DNA of 64,000 nt from contig JARUPZ010000016.1 in the NCBI GenBank assembly GCA_031213475.1, forward strand, positions 8,634,270 to 8,698,269. The letters are read 5' to 3'. A program made the position numbers and the translations under genes. This DNA is from Nereocystis luetkeana (Eukaryota > Sar > Phaeophyceae > Laminariales > Laminariaceae). Below are positions 11,601 to 25,100 of the stretch, piece by piece (position 1 is the stretch's first letter; each line of letters opens with the position of its first letter). The notes below the pieces were generated by a model. The model made no database searches. It had not been told where the DNA came from and was given only the letters and a program-made list of their open reading frames with translations.

Positions 11601-14600
11601 AATAAAATGCTACTGCTTTACACCAGGTACCAGGTATACAGTATACTCCGGAGAAAGTAACATCACTAAAAAGTGACTCGTGCTGATGTCGTGACGCGGA
11701 AGTTCAATGCTACAGCAGCCGCTGGACCACACACGTACCTGGTATCAGATGTATTTACACTTGCTTCATCCCGCACCTTGCACAGCGCGGCGGCAGAACC
11801 ATTTTTTCGTTTTTAATTTATAACCACTAGGCGCTAAAAACAGCGACCTTAACAAGGAGAAATGCGATTGTACAATATCACCGAAAACCAACCGCGAGTG
11901 CGAGCAGCACAGCATTCAGTATCATCACGTTATACTATTTGCTGCCGTGGAGACATCCCCTACCTCAACAAGCCTCCTTACGTTCCTTCGCTTGGCACGG
12001 TGCCGTAATCGTCATATACTTTCGACATTTTTTCCCTCAGAAAATTCCTGTGCGGTACCAGAGTACAGCAGTATCATAACACACCATACCCTCCCCAACA
12101 GGAAGAGGGTAAAGTCAAATATAAAATATATACCAGGTACATACGTAATACCTGATGTCCGTCCCCGGTGGCTTAGTAGGTGGTCCGCGTGCCTACTAAG
12201 ATCAATTTCGCGGGTTCAAGTCTCACCGAGAGCATACTCACAAGGACTTTTTCTTGAATGAAAATTGATCGGCGGAAAACGCGAAAGCGTGAGTTAGCTA
12301 CACTCGATGAAAATCGACGAGCAGTGGGAACGCTGAACCCTATGCGCGACAAAAAATAAAGGCACGCACCGGGGTGAGAACGGACGACACCTGTGACCAG
12401 GGCTTGTCCAGAAGAAGACCGCTGAGGGTAAAACCTCCTGCGAGTTAAGCTGGAAAAAGAAAGTGATGATTTGAAATTAAATAAAAAAATGGAAAACACG
12501 TACTGAGCGTCCAATTGTTAAGAGGTGCTCTATTAGGAGCAGGAATGGCTGTGCTCCGTCTCGAAAGGGACGCGTGGTCAATGGAAAATTACGAAAACAA
12601 GCAACAAATGAGTCGAAAGGGTCGCGTAGTATTGGTCAAACGACTTAACCCTTTTAGCACCGCAGTCCCGTTTTGGGTACAACCTACTTGAAATTGGAGT
12701 GGTTTGTCCCCAAAACGGGACTGCGGTCCTAAAGGGGCAAGCAACGAATGGGTGCGCGCCCCCCCCACACCCCCAACGTGCCGGTTCTCCCTGCCCATCG
12801 CGTATGGCGCCGCACTATCACCTTGCACGCCGCTCCCGCTATCAATCTACAGCAGTAGCAGTGATGATGTAAAAATGAGGAATTAGAGCGGACTGTCAAC
12901 CATTCGAAAAAACTCATGTCATCTTAGGTAAAGGCGGGCCACTTCGTACGCCAGTTGAAGTAGTGAGGGTCACGGTTTGAGAGAGGAGTGTGCCAAGCCT
13001 GGTTGACCTCTCTTAAACCTTTTAGAGCCGCAGTCCCGTTTTGTGGACCAAGCACTCAAATTCCAAGTACTTTGTCCCCAAAACGGGTCTGCAGTCCTAA
13101 AAGGGTTATACCCGAACTGATCTTCAACCGGAAATGCATGCTACGGGAGGGTTCCACCTGTTTTTTTCTGACGCTTCTCACTTGAAGAGCTCTACACTAA
13201 TAGCAAGTCATTTGTAAGTCACCCAAAAACTGACATTTGAGAAAAAAAACGAAAGTACAACCCGATGACAGCGGTAAATCACGAACAATACCGAAGTAAA
13301 AAAAAAAACAGAGGTATTCCGACGATATTGGGTTAAGGAGCTTGGTCGGTCAGAAATATTTGGCTCGGAAGGCAAAAAGTGCTACTACCCTAATCGTAGC
13401 AGGCGTCCGGAATGGGAAAAAAAGTAGGATGTACTGGTACAATAGCTTTTACCCGTAGCATGCCCGTGCCAAGCAGTTTCACCTGTTAAACCACTGCTTC
13501 GCTTAAACCGATGGCTCTTAAACCGCGACCTCCTGTAATATGCTGTACGCAGAATGTGCAGTACTGCTCTTAAACCGATAGCTCTTCAAACGTGACCCCT
13601 ACTACTACTATCACGGGGGACCATAGTGAATAGGACCTACGGCACACACAAAAACCTATATATTTCGCTATTTTTACTAACAAGATTTGGTCGTATTCAC
13701 TATGGTCGCCCGTCATACTGTAATATGCTTCGCATACACAGATTGGTGCAGTACTGCTCTTAAACCGGTATCAAGCTCTTAAACCGTGACACCCTAATGT
13801 GCTATTCACATCACAGTGGTGGTACCGCTCATCATGTATGTTACCACGGGGTTAATGAAGGTAGTGGCGTGTGAGAAAAGCATTACGGTACGTATATACT
13901 ACAACACCTTCAGGGAGTACCTGGCATATCGCAACTACCGCAGTTACCTTTTTTGGCATATTCTACCTTTTTTGGGTACTTTGGTAGGAAGCGAATTCGT
14001 TGCTGACAGGCAGTATTTTGTAGACCCCTCTAAAAGCTATATAATCCTACAACACCCCGTAGAAGTCGCCTTCGAAATGTCACTACTGCTGTTGTAGAAT
14101 CAGTACGAGCACACCAAGCTTGCACAGATGGATTTTGAGGATTTTTTCAATCTCACAAATTCGGCTCGTTCATAATTTTTTTCATCATACCTTTTACCTT
14201 CCCGCTTTCTACTGTACGTACATGTCACAGGTGTCGTCCCGTCTTCCCCCCGGTGGGGTCGGTCTAATAAGCCATGCCTTTCTTTCTACCGCGCAAACGC
14301 TTCAGCATTCCCACTCCGCGTTGGTTGTCATCGGACACACACATATGTGTGCGGAAGGCTGAACGAAATAAATCTGGGGTTAGTGTACGTAGCGATACCT
14401 TGATTCTCAAGTACGCAAGCATAGAAGCGCGATTACAGCAGGCAGGAGACACGTGGGGGATACGCTCGCGCATGATCTGTCGCAGAGTGGAGCCGCTCAT
14501 GATGTTCTGATGGTGTGTGAGGGAAACATTATGATGCGGAAGGCCAAACGACAACAATCTTCTGGGGCGTCTGGAGCGACGTATCGATTCTCAATATTGG

Positions 14601-17600
14601 AGGCGTGACTGGGTATAGGGGAAAAGGGAAGGGGATATATATATAATACAAGGCGCTTCGCTCAGAGGGCGGCCTACGCCGCCCGCTACGCTCGCTCTGG
14701 AAGAAAAAGTACATGTCGAATTACGCGAAGCGGACAGAAGGTCGATGATTGAACATACCCTGGTATATTTTTATGATTGTTGTATAGTTGCAAATTGGCG
14801 ACTTGATAATGCCAAGAGTCACATGCCGCACGTACTGGTACGTACATACCCCAGGTAGGGCACTGATTTTCTTCTTTCGATATGCTGTATAATATGTACC
14901 TGGTATGTACGCACGAGAAAGCACAGCATGGCACAGCGGCACAGCACTGCAAAAACTATGAAAACGAAACCGAAAAATTCGGAAAGAGAAAAAAATCCCC
15001 CCTGGAACACCTTGCACCAACCAGTCAAAGAAGAAAAAAAACAAAAAAAATGAACAGCAGAGCTTCTCTCTCTGCCTCGTACGCCGCCCGCCCCTCTCTC
15101 GACCAACTCGCCACCGATTCGGTCCGTGTAAAGCTTTCCTCCCTCTCTGTCACAGTGATCCCGGTTGCCCGCCCCGCGTGAAGCCCGGTGCTCACCGTGA
15201 CCCTCGTTCGCCAGCTTGACGATGTCGATGGTCACAGACGGGCGTTCGTCTCTTTGTATAGTTCAGCGTGGTCGCAAAAATAAGCACCGCTTGAATCTCA
15301 GCTTGCAATCCCGAACGTCCCTTATGGACTCGAACATACTCAGTCTAATTTTTCAGATGGATGCAAAACAGAGCCCATTCATGCTTCCCTTGTGTCTCGA
15401 GGCACACACGACGCCTAGCCACGTAAACCGCGACCGCACTCCTTGCAACCCCCCCTCTACCCGCCAGCATCCGCCGACACCCGCGACGGCGCCGGGCTTG
15501 CCCGCGTCACCGTGCTCCGACTACACACACGCTCTCGAAACGGAAGAAGAAAAAAGGGGAAAAAAACTGAAAGTGCAAAAGAAATTTCAACCTGCCGGTG
15601 AAAAAAAGCGAAAGAGAGCCTCCCAAACCGCTGAAAAAACAAAATCGACGTTTTCTTTTTCCGAGATTTTTTTTCTATTGTTCCGGGAAAAAAAGTGTGG
15701 CACGAGAAGCAAGCACGCGAAAAACGCAAAGAACGCGAAGAAAGCAAGGATCGTAGAAGCGACAAAAAACCGTGGGAGACTCGCTGAGCGTGAGGCAGGT
15801 ACTTATGATCAAGTGATTTTAGGAAAAGGGTAACTTTAAGTATGTGTATATATAAACATATATATATATATATGTATATGTATTCAAAGTGTTGATCCGT
15901 TTTACATGAGAATATATATATACGTATATGTATTCAAAGTGTTGATCCGTTTCACATTATGATTGGGGGTTATGGTGTAAATACCTGGTATGTGCGTACT
16001 GCTGTAGAGGCGTGTGAGGAAAGCACAGACGGGAGGCCCATATTTTGTGAACAATGTCGCTTTTTTTCGGCCCTCTGGCATACGGTGGTCAGTGGCAAAT
16101 GCAGCCAGTAGTGGGCAATCCAGCGGTATCCATGCGATCAATTATCGCTGCACACGGTGTAAATACCTGGTATGTGCCTACTGCAGTGGCGTGTGAGGAA
16201 AGCACAGACGGGAGGCCCAAATTTTGTGAACAATGACGCTTTTTTTCGGCCCTCTGGCATACGGTGGTCAGTGGCAAATGCAGCCAGTAGTGGGCAATCC
16301 AGCGGTATCCATGCGATCAACTACCGCTGCACATGGTGTAAATATGTACGTACTGCAGCGGCGTGTGAGGAAAGCACAGACGGGAGGCCCATATTTTGTG
16401 AACAATGTCGCATTTTGTCGGCCCTCAGGCATACGGTGGTCAGTGGCAAATGCAGCCGGTAGTGGGCAATCCAGCGGTATCCATGCGATCAATTACCGCT
16501 GCACAAAAGGCCCTTCAAAATCTTTCCGCCCTTATCGATATCAGCAGCAGTCAAGACGTCGAGGCTATATCTGACCCTTAGTAGGGCAAACTGCATTCAG
16601 TCCCGTTTTGGGGGCAAACCACTCAAATTCTAGGTAGATAGTTCCCAAAACGGGACTGCGGTCCTAAAAAGGGTTGACGAAGGTTTTGCTTTTTTAACTT
16701 TTACAAGTGGTACGGCCAGCGACACGACAGAAGCACTCTAACTCCGAGTAAAAATCAAGGAAAAACCTCCTATTAATAATAGTGCTGTATAATACTGCTG
16801 CAAGCTCATACAAGGGGGCTTCGCCGGCGGCCTAGTCAGGGTCGACAACGAAGCCGAGACCCGCAGACAACGAAAAATCACTCCAAACGACAGTTTACGA
16901 TGCCACCGGCCCGTTTAATATGTGCGAGCAGTCCCTCACGCCACATGATCAGTCGGAAACTAATGTTCGCGACCGAGCGGCAGGCAGGTCATATTTCGAC
17001 CACCACTACGGGGACGCTCAGGAGCCACCACTAGATTTCAGGAATTGCGTTTCAGGTTGGAGTGGGGGTTCAAGTCGTTGAGGTTACGTAGGATTAGGGT
17101 AATTGGTCTTATTTTTTATAAGTGCGGGTGTATAGGGCTGTGACAGACCTGCAGCGACGGGGGTTTGACGTGATTTACACCTGACCGGAGGTGAGGAGCT
17201 TCTCGCCACGAGAGACGCTGCGGCAGGGCCTCGCTGTCGTCTGGCGCTGGTCTGGGCTAGGGACCCGACTATTGACAATTCACCAGCAGTTGCGCACAGC
17301 CAGATTACACGAGAAAAACGTGAAGAGCCCAAAAACAGAATGCTGGCAAACACGCGTCCTATCACCGACAGGAAAAGGGGCCGCTCGATCAGGAATCAGG
17401 AAGCTTATCGACGGTCGGATTGAAAGATGAACGCCTTCTCAGGGGCCCAACGTCAAACAGAAGCCAATGCAGCCCTTTGAAGAGACGGACTAACCTAACT
17501 ATAAAAACAACGACAACAACAGCAACAAAAACAACATGTTACGAGCGTTTACCAGCAACCGGGTTATCCAAATACGAAGTACTAATGAGGAGTTTCATCG

Positions 17601-19089
17601 ATGGTCGGATTGGAATATGAACGCCTTCTTAGCGGACCAACGTCAAATAGAAGGCAATGCAGCCCTTTGAAAAAAGGGACTAACCTCGTAGCTCCGAAAA
17701 ACAAAACAAAAAAGCCGCCGACAATTTACGACAATTTGCCAACAACGGAATTATTCACATATTAATATATCCATCTATCTAAACGAGAGGGGCAGTTTAC
17801 TCCGTCCGCGAAACAATGACTCGTGCCCTCTTCGATGCTTTCTTTCGTTTTTTCTTCGTGCAATGTGAAGAAAAATTACTGAACGACCTCCAATGTTTTT
17901 CACGAGAAAACGAGAACTGCCATAGGCGCGAGCCTTAACATTCGTCGACGCCAGATGAGGGGAGGAACCCCGGTTCGACTCGACATCCATGGCACTTTTC
18001 CCTTTCTTGGAGGGTAGCGTGTACGCACGTAGGACACGCCAGGTATCGGTAAAGGATCGGCACGGACGAACCCACGAAACGACCATCAGCGATGATGGAG
18101 GTGAGCGTGTGTGTGCGGGGCACGCGCCTCGCATTCCTATCTGCGAGGACCTTTAACAATCTGGGAGAAGGGATCTTCAGGTTGGTAGGCTGTTCGGATG
18201 TTTTGGTTCCTGTTGGGATCAAGGCACGGGCGAAGACCCGACCCAACCCCTTACTCTAACCCTAACCCTAACCCTAACCCTAACCCTGACCCCAAACCGC
18301 AGCCGAAACGGGCCGAAACTCGCCATAAACGAGGCTACGCCGAGTTTGCACCGAACCAGGAAATTTCTCAGATGCCGACGACGATTCCGAAGTGCAGACC
18401 ACGCTACACATTTTTCAAGTAAAAAACATCCCTAAAGATCCCTTCTCCCAGACTGCTAAGCCTACTCCTATCTGCAGTGATCACTTGTCACGGGACAATG
18501 TCACAGCAGTACCGACGACAGCAAATAGTACCGACGAGAGCAATCAGTACCGACGGTAGCAATTAGTCAAGGAATATGGGTGACCACAGCACTCGTACAA
18601 TAAGATACAGATACCCACGATCTCGGCGAATGGTGGGACCTTCGCGGGGCAATAGTCATGCGACGGTTGGGTCGAGAACCTGGAACCCACATATATTCGT
18701 ATATACCTGGAACCCACATATATTCGTATATACCAGGTATACGTCTTTTCTTGCCCAAACGCAAGGTTTTTGGTTTTCTTTTTTCAATAAAAAACTAAAA
18801 AATGCACGTCAGCAACCGATCCGTCGACACTCAACTTTGCAAGGTGCGTGATAACCGTTCGCGCCTTTTCCATTCCCCCCCCCGCGTTTGACTACTGGCC
18901 GGTGACTCCCCTGGATGCTACCAGGGTCGACGAGACGACAATACTTAAAGGCTCGATTTTCAATTGATTTCGGCCAGTGCCATCTTGTGCACTGCAACAG
19001 CAGTTCGCACGTGAGGGCCGGGGTACACAAGACAATCGAAAGTTTGTTAAATCGTAGCAGGGATGAAACCACACTGGCAGTACCCGAAG

Positions 19090-19170
<81 letters not shown>

Positions 19171-22100
19171 GTTCTCACGTCAACTCATGTTCAAGACATT
19201 GAGTTCCATTACCTTGGACAAGACGGGATAAAAAAACTGGAGCGGAATAATACCCAGGGAAAAATACATAGTCGTATTAATAGTCAAATCAAGCAACAGA
19301 AAAAAAAGCCAGATACACATCATGGTTGAAACATATCAAACATCTCAAACAGGCAAAAGTACATAGAATCCTTGCACGATTTGCAACGACGGGTATAGGA
19401 TGAACGGTTTGATGTGAAGAGCACACACACGATTTGCAACCCAATCAAATGGGGCCACTTACCGAAAAAAAAAAAAAAAACGAAACGAAACGAAACGAGG
19501 TATCGAACCCTGAAGTACATGGGAGTACAGGGAATGTTATCCGTCGTACAGAATGCTGCGACTGCTGGCAACATAGACGGATGTTCTCCAGAGATACTGC
19601 CGGTACTCTCAAGTACTCCAGCTGCTCCCTCAACGTGGAGCAATTTGTATGTGCTGCTGTAGTACGAGGCGTATGTACCGTTCATTTTATTGCATACACC
19701 CGTACTCGTTGTGCAGATCAAATGTGCTGTATTAGTGGGCGGGGGGCGTACTAATTTGTTGCCTGCCTTTGACATTGACGACGCATCCCTTTCGAGAAGA
19801 GAAGGAGCGGGGACGGGGCGTACTCGTTTGTTCCTTGCCTTCGTCAATTGACCGTTGACCACGCATCCCTTTCGAGACGGAGCACCGTTCCTTCTCCTGA
19901 GAGAGACACCTCCAACATTTGGGCGCCCATTACGTTTTATGCATGTAATAAATAGAAACGTTTCGCTAACCTCATCCCCTTCCTGCTTCGAGTTGGGGGG
20001 GGTACTGCGGTACTGCACATTTTGACATATTTCAAAAAGGAATACCTACCCTCGGGTATCTAAAAAAGAAACGGCGAACCTGAAACTTCTCTCATCTGGT
20101 ATTCGTCAATGGTGCCGTAAAACAAGTTGGGTACAGCAGAAGCAACGATTTTCGCTATTTTGAAGAAACCAAAAAAAAAGGTCTAAAGAGGGGTCATCAT
20201 GTATCAGTCTGATCGTGAAAATAACTTTGCCTTGTATTTACGATCAGAATGTGTTCCACACGATCTTTATTTCCTATTTTAGCATATGATGTGAGGTCTG
20301 CACTCTGAAACCAAGACACTAAGCGCGGGAAGTGATCCATCCGACAGTGTATGTGGCGGATGGGGTCAAATGACCGTATCCGTCGATCCAGCGATGAGGG
20401 CAAACGCCCAAGCACGGCATCATTACAAGAATATTTATCTGAGAAACAAGAGCAGTAATAGAAGAAGGTTCCATGCGAGTACCAGATGCCCGGTATATTC
20501 TTGGTAGGTGTAAATGATACCACAGGTACGAGCATACCGGTAGCCTGCGGTCCCAGGTAGTTGTTCGAGTCTCAGCTTTGCAAGACGCTCGATATCCGTA
20601 CCATACGTCGGCCACGCATGTTCTTGTAATTTATACCTGGTATTTTTTTATCTCCGATTCATTTTTTTATTGATTGTTTGCATGCCTATATGTGTATGAT
20701 TGAGGGCCCACTGTCAATTTGTATGTGTGCTGATGATATACGATATAAACAGGGTACAGGCGGTAGGATATGCCACGCTCTCGTGATCTCATCTCTCTTC
20801 GCCAAATAGCCGCGCGCACTGTTCTGACAGTTGTTCGAATTCTACAACGCATACCGGTCATCTCGAACCCCACATTCCTGCGGAAAGCGGAAAAGTTGCA
20901 CGGCTGGCGGTACAGGGTACAGGCAGTAAAACATTGCCCGGTATATATATATATATATATATACAAGGCGCTTCGCTCCGCGGGCGGCCTACGCCGCCCG
21001 CTACGCTCGCTCAGGAAGGAAAAAAGTACATCAAATTATGCGAAGCGAACAGAGGTCCACGATTGAGTTTAGTGTTTTCAAGGATCGTAATTGCAAACCG
21101 GCGACTTGATAATGCCAAGAGTCCCGCCGGCATGCTTCAGGAAAAAACAGCTCCGACGTCAGCTTGGATGCCACATATACGCTTCGCGTCGCGGATGTCG
21201 TACGTACGTACATACCCCAGGTAGGGTACTACTGTCTGTACTTATTTTCTTCTTTCGATATGCTCTATGTCTGTACTGTATGTACGAAGAAAGCGAAAGC
21301 ACAGCACGGCACAGCAGCAAAAAGAATGAAAATGAAACCGAAAACTCGGAAAGGAAAAAAAATCCCCGTCCCCTCTCGTGTAATATTTTTCTGCCTGATT
21401 GGAACACCTTACACCCGGTCGAAAAGAAGAAAAGAAAAAATCGCACAGAAGAGCTTCTCTCTCAGCCTCGTACGCCGCCCGCCCCTCTCGCGACCACCTC
21501 GCTACCGATTCGGTCCGGGTAAAGCTTTTATCTAAAGCTTTTATCACTCTCTGCCACAATCAGCCCCGTCGCCCACCCCGCGTGAAGCCCGGTGCTCACC
21601 GTGGCCGTCGTTCGCCAGCTCGATAACGTTGGTGTTTAAACTGCACACCTCCCTATTTCAACTTCAGCGTGGTCGCAAAAATAAGCACCGCTTGAATATT
21701 ATCTTGCCCTCCCGCACCTTTATAAACTCGTACATACTCTATCAACAATCATAAATCGAAGCCAGATAAAGCCCGTTCATGCATCCCTCGTGTCTCGAGG
21801 CACACGCGACGCCTAGGCACGAAAGCGGCGACCGCGCTCCTTGCAACCCCCCCTCTACCCGCCAGCACCCGCTGGCACCCGCGACGGTGCCGGGTCCTCC
21901 CGCGATGCCGTGCTCGGAGAACACGCACGCACACGAAACGAAAGAAGAAAGGAAGAAATGACCGAGAAAACAAAGAACTGCTGGAAAGGTCCGGCAAGTA
22001 ATGAAAGGAGGCGGTTTGGAAGTGGGAGCTCTGAGAGGCCAGGGATGCACCAACCGAGCACGCTCAGGGGTTGTGATCTAAGTATGTAGTTCTATATATA

Positions 22101-25100
22101 TATATATATATGTGTGTACGTGGAGAGTGCAAGTGCCTGCCCTCGAGTGCACTTATGCTACCAATAGTGAACACATCGGACAGAAAATCTACAGATAGCC
22201 CATCTACAGATAGATCATTTAGGTCTTAACCTACCGATACGAATTCTAGCGCAGGATCTGCATGTTACAGATCCAACCCAAGAAACAAACGCTACTACTG
22301 TAGATCACGCAGAGTGTACGGCTCCCATCCGGCAACATGAGCTAGATCATACAGATCATACAGATCATACAGCTAGGAACATATCTGCCCTGAAATATCC
22401 ACTACTTGTAGATCATGAGTTGGGGATCGAAGTTCTGTCTGGTGTGCGCAAATATTATGAACTGACAACCCCGAGAGAACATACGCGAACAAGGACAGAA
22501 CGAAAGCCGCGCGGTCTTTAGAGCTGCACACAGGTTTTCGGGGGCAGCCTACTATAACAGCTCGGATAGACAGATCATGATCTATCTATGTAAATTAGGT
22601 CATCTAGAGCCTACCCTGCCGCTATGAGATGTTGACCAGGACCTGCACGGTACAGATCCTACCCAGGAAGCGTGTCCTACATTATGCAGCCCGGGAACAT
22701 GAGCTAGACCATACAGATCAGTAATAGACTATATATCTGATCTATCTCCCCTGAAATATCTACATCCAGTAGTGAATGATCTGTAGATGATATGCACGAG
22801 GTGTCAAATACTGAACTGAACTCAAGTACTTGGATAAACTTACTGGTAGTGTGGGCTGTCTTTTGCAGCAGCAGAGAAGCCCCCTTTTAGTACGAAGTAG
22901 AAGGAGATTTTTTTGGGGGGAAACTACTTGGTCATAAAAGAGTGGGATTATTTTGAGGACCTTTAACAATCTGGGAGAAGGGATCTTTAGGTTGGTAGGC
23001 TGTTCGGGTGTTTAGGTCCTGTTGGGATAAGGATACGGGCGAAGACCCAACCCCACCCCTGACTCTAACCCTAACCCTAACCCTAACCCTAACCCTGACC
23101 CCAAACCGCAGCCAAAACGGGCCAAAACTCGCCATAAACGCGGCTGCGCCGAGTTTGCATCGAACCAGGAAATTTCTCAGTTGCCAACGACGATTCCGAA
23201 GTGCAGACCACGCTACACATTTTTCAAGTAAAAAACATCCCTAAAAATCCCTTCTCCCAACCTGCTAAACCTACTCATTATTTTTGTAGTCCAAGAAAGG
23301 GTTAACTTAGCCCGTGTGCGACATCAGTCGGGAAACGTGACGAAGAAAATGTCAATCTGTACTGCTGTATCATATATACTACTACGGGGGACGTTAGTAA
23401 ATATCTGGTAGGACCTACGGTAAACACGAAAATCTATATATTTACCTATTTTCACTACTAATACCAATAGTTGGTCCTATTTACTATGCCCCCCCGTAAT
23501 ATTAATATGAGTCATATGGACAAAGAAGCGCTTTTTCAGCTCTTCGTTCCTTGGAAAACCAAGAAGAAAAAAAAGACTCCGCACGAGTGGCGCTTCGCGC
23601 TCGCGCGCCTCCATATTAAACATATACATCACCGGCCATGCGCTGAGCACGACAAAGCAGTGCAGGCTGCTTGCTGGGTTTCGGCAGGCGTCCCAACCAA
23701 ATAACGCAATAAAACTATTCATACCAGATACCAGGTACCAGGTATACAACACGCGCGGAAGAATACGGCAACATGTCATCTTACAGTATTAATTTTACGG
23801 GGGACCATAGTTAATACCAGGTAGGACCTATGGTATACATAAAAAACTATCTATTTAACCATTTTTACTCACAATATTTGGTCCTATTAACTATGGTCCC
23901 CCGTAAATAGTAGTATTGTCACTCGTACTCTAGGTTAGGCGACACCGGTCGTGCGAGTACAACAGCAGTGGTAGTTACTGGGTATTTTCTGGCATTTTAG
24001 TATTTTTTGTAGGATACGGTCCGTTGCTGCTGTATACCCACTCGGGCGGAATATCACGGCAACATGTAATTTTATTATTCCATTTGCCAAACGTCAAGCG
24101 TCGAGTCTTGAGCGTCAAAAGCGCCAACATTTTTCTCCTTTTAATTAGCTCTTGACTTGTTTTTCATTTTGTTTTCTTTGTTTCTTTTGATTTTCTCTCT
24201 TTCATAGAAAGTGTATACCTGGTATAGTGCCTGTCGTATCCAGTTTGATGACATGGCATTGTATTGTCTACCAGGGTACTCTGCATACTGCATAACAGCA
24301 GTGTATGATCTCTGTGGCGTAGTTTTGTGACCTGTGAGAACTTTGCACCTCTCTTCGGATTGAAGAACCGGCACGGACACTGGTTGTACTGGTTGTGCTG
24401 GATATCGACGGTTAGAAAGCACGGTTCAATGTGAAGAATACACGCCACCAAAATATTAGGTGCTGCTACTGCTGTGGTGCTGCTCCTGCTCCTGCTCAGC
24501 TGCATGAAAACATGCATAGCAGGAAGGGTCGTGCGGTTCGCATCTTGCGCAATGCTCGTCTTGAATTAATTTGGATACCGCTGTGGACATAAACGCCAAG
24601 AAACCAAGTACGGTGTGCCAGCAGTATCCTGCCAAAAATCCCTAACAATCTACTCTTAATTCTGCTGCACGTTGTACCCGCACGACCAGTGTCGGCTACC
24701 CGCAGCCCGAGTGTACAGCGGTGTGATACTGCTGGTACTGACGTCTCATCTGTTTTCGTGTGTTCATGTTCCGCCAGAGACATGGCGACACGATACACTG
24801 CTCATGTGAAACTACCACTACAGCCGTAGTGCTCCAGGACTTCTGCTGCTGTCGTTATACCTATACCTACGCCTACCGCAGTGGTTTCGGGCTACCATAT
24901 TACGTGTCTTGACGGATCGCCGCCTTCTCTTCTCAAGAGCGCGTGGGCGCCGGCGTCTCCTACGATACCCACGATGGCAGTGCCAATAAGGTCTACAACG
25001 TACATGGTATTTTATACCAGGTAGTTCTCTGTGTTGTGCATACTACCTGTAGTTGTTGCGTCCACAGGACAGACCTTGCATCTTTGTACACGACACTGGG

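Noticed and set aside
15216..15833. 205-residue plus-strand protein
   Set aside because: Lies over the 1.1-kb repeat, has a Lys-rich low-complexity tail, and the other copy does not keep the frame; the conserved reading is on the minus strand.
17955..18000. Another SINE head with a GGTTCGACTCG B-box-like motif
   Set aside because: No A box at the right distance and no body blocks shared with the SINE family.
18250..18290. Chromosome end or fusion point marked by CCCTAA repeats
   Set aside because: The array is internal to a transposon-like element with target duplications, and a second copy lies at 23065-23097.
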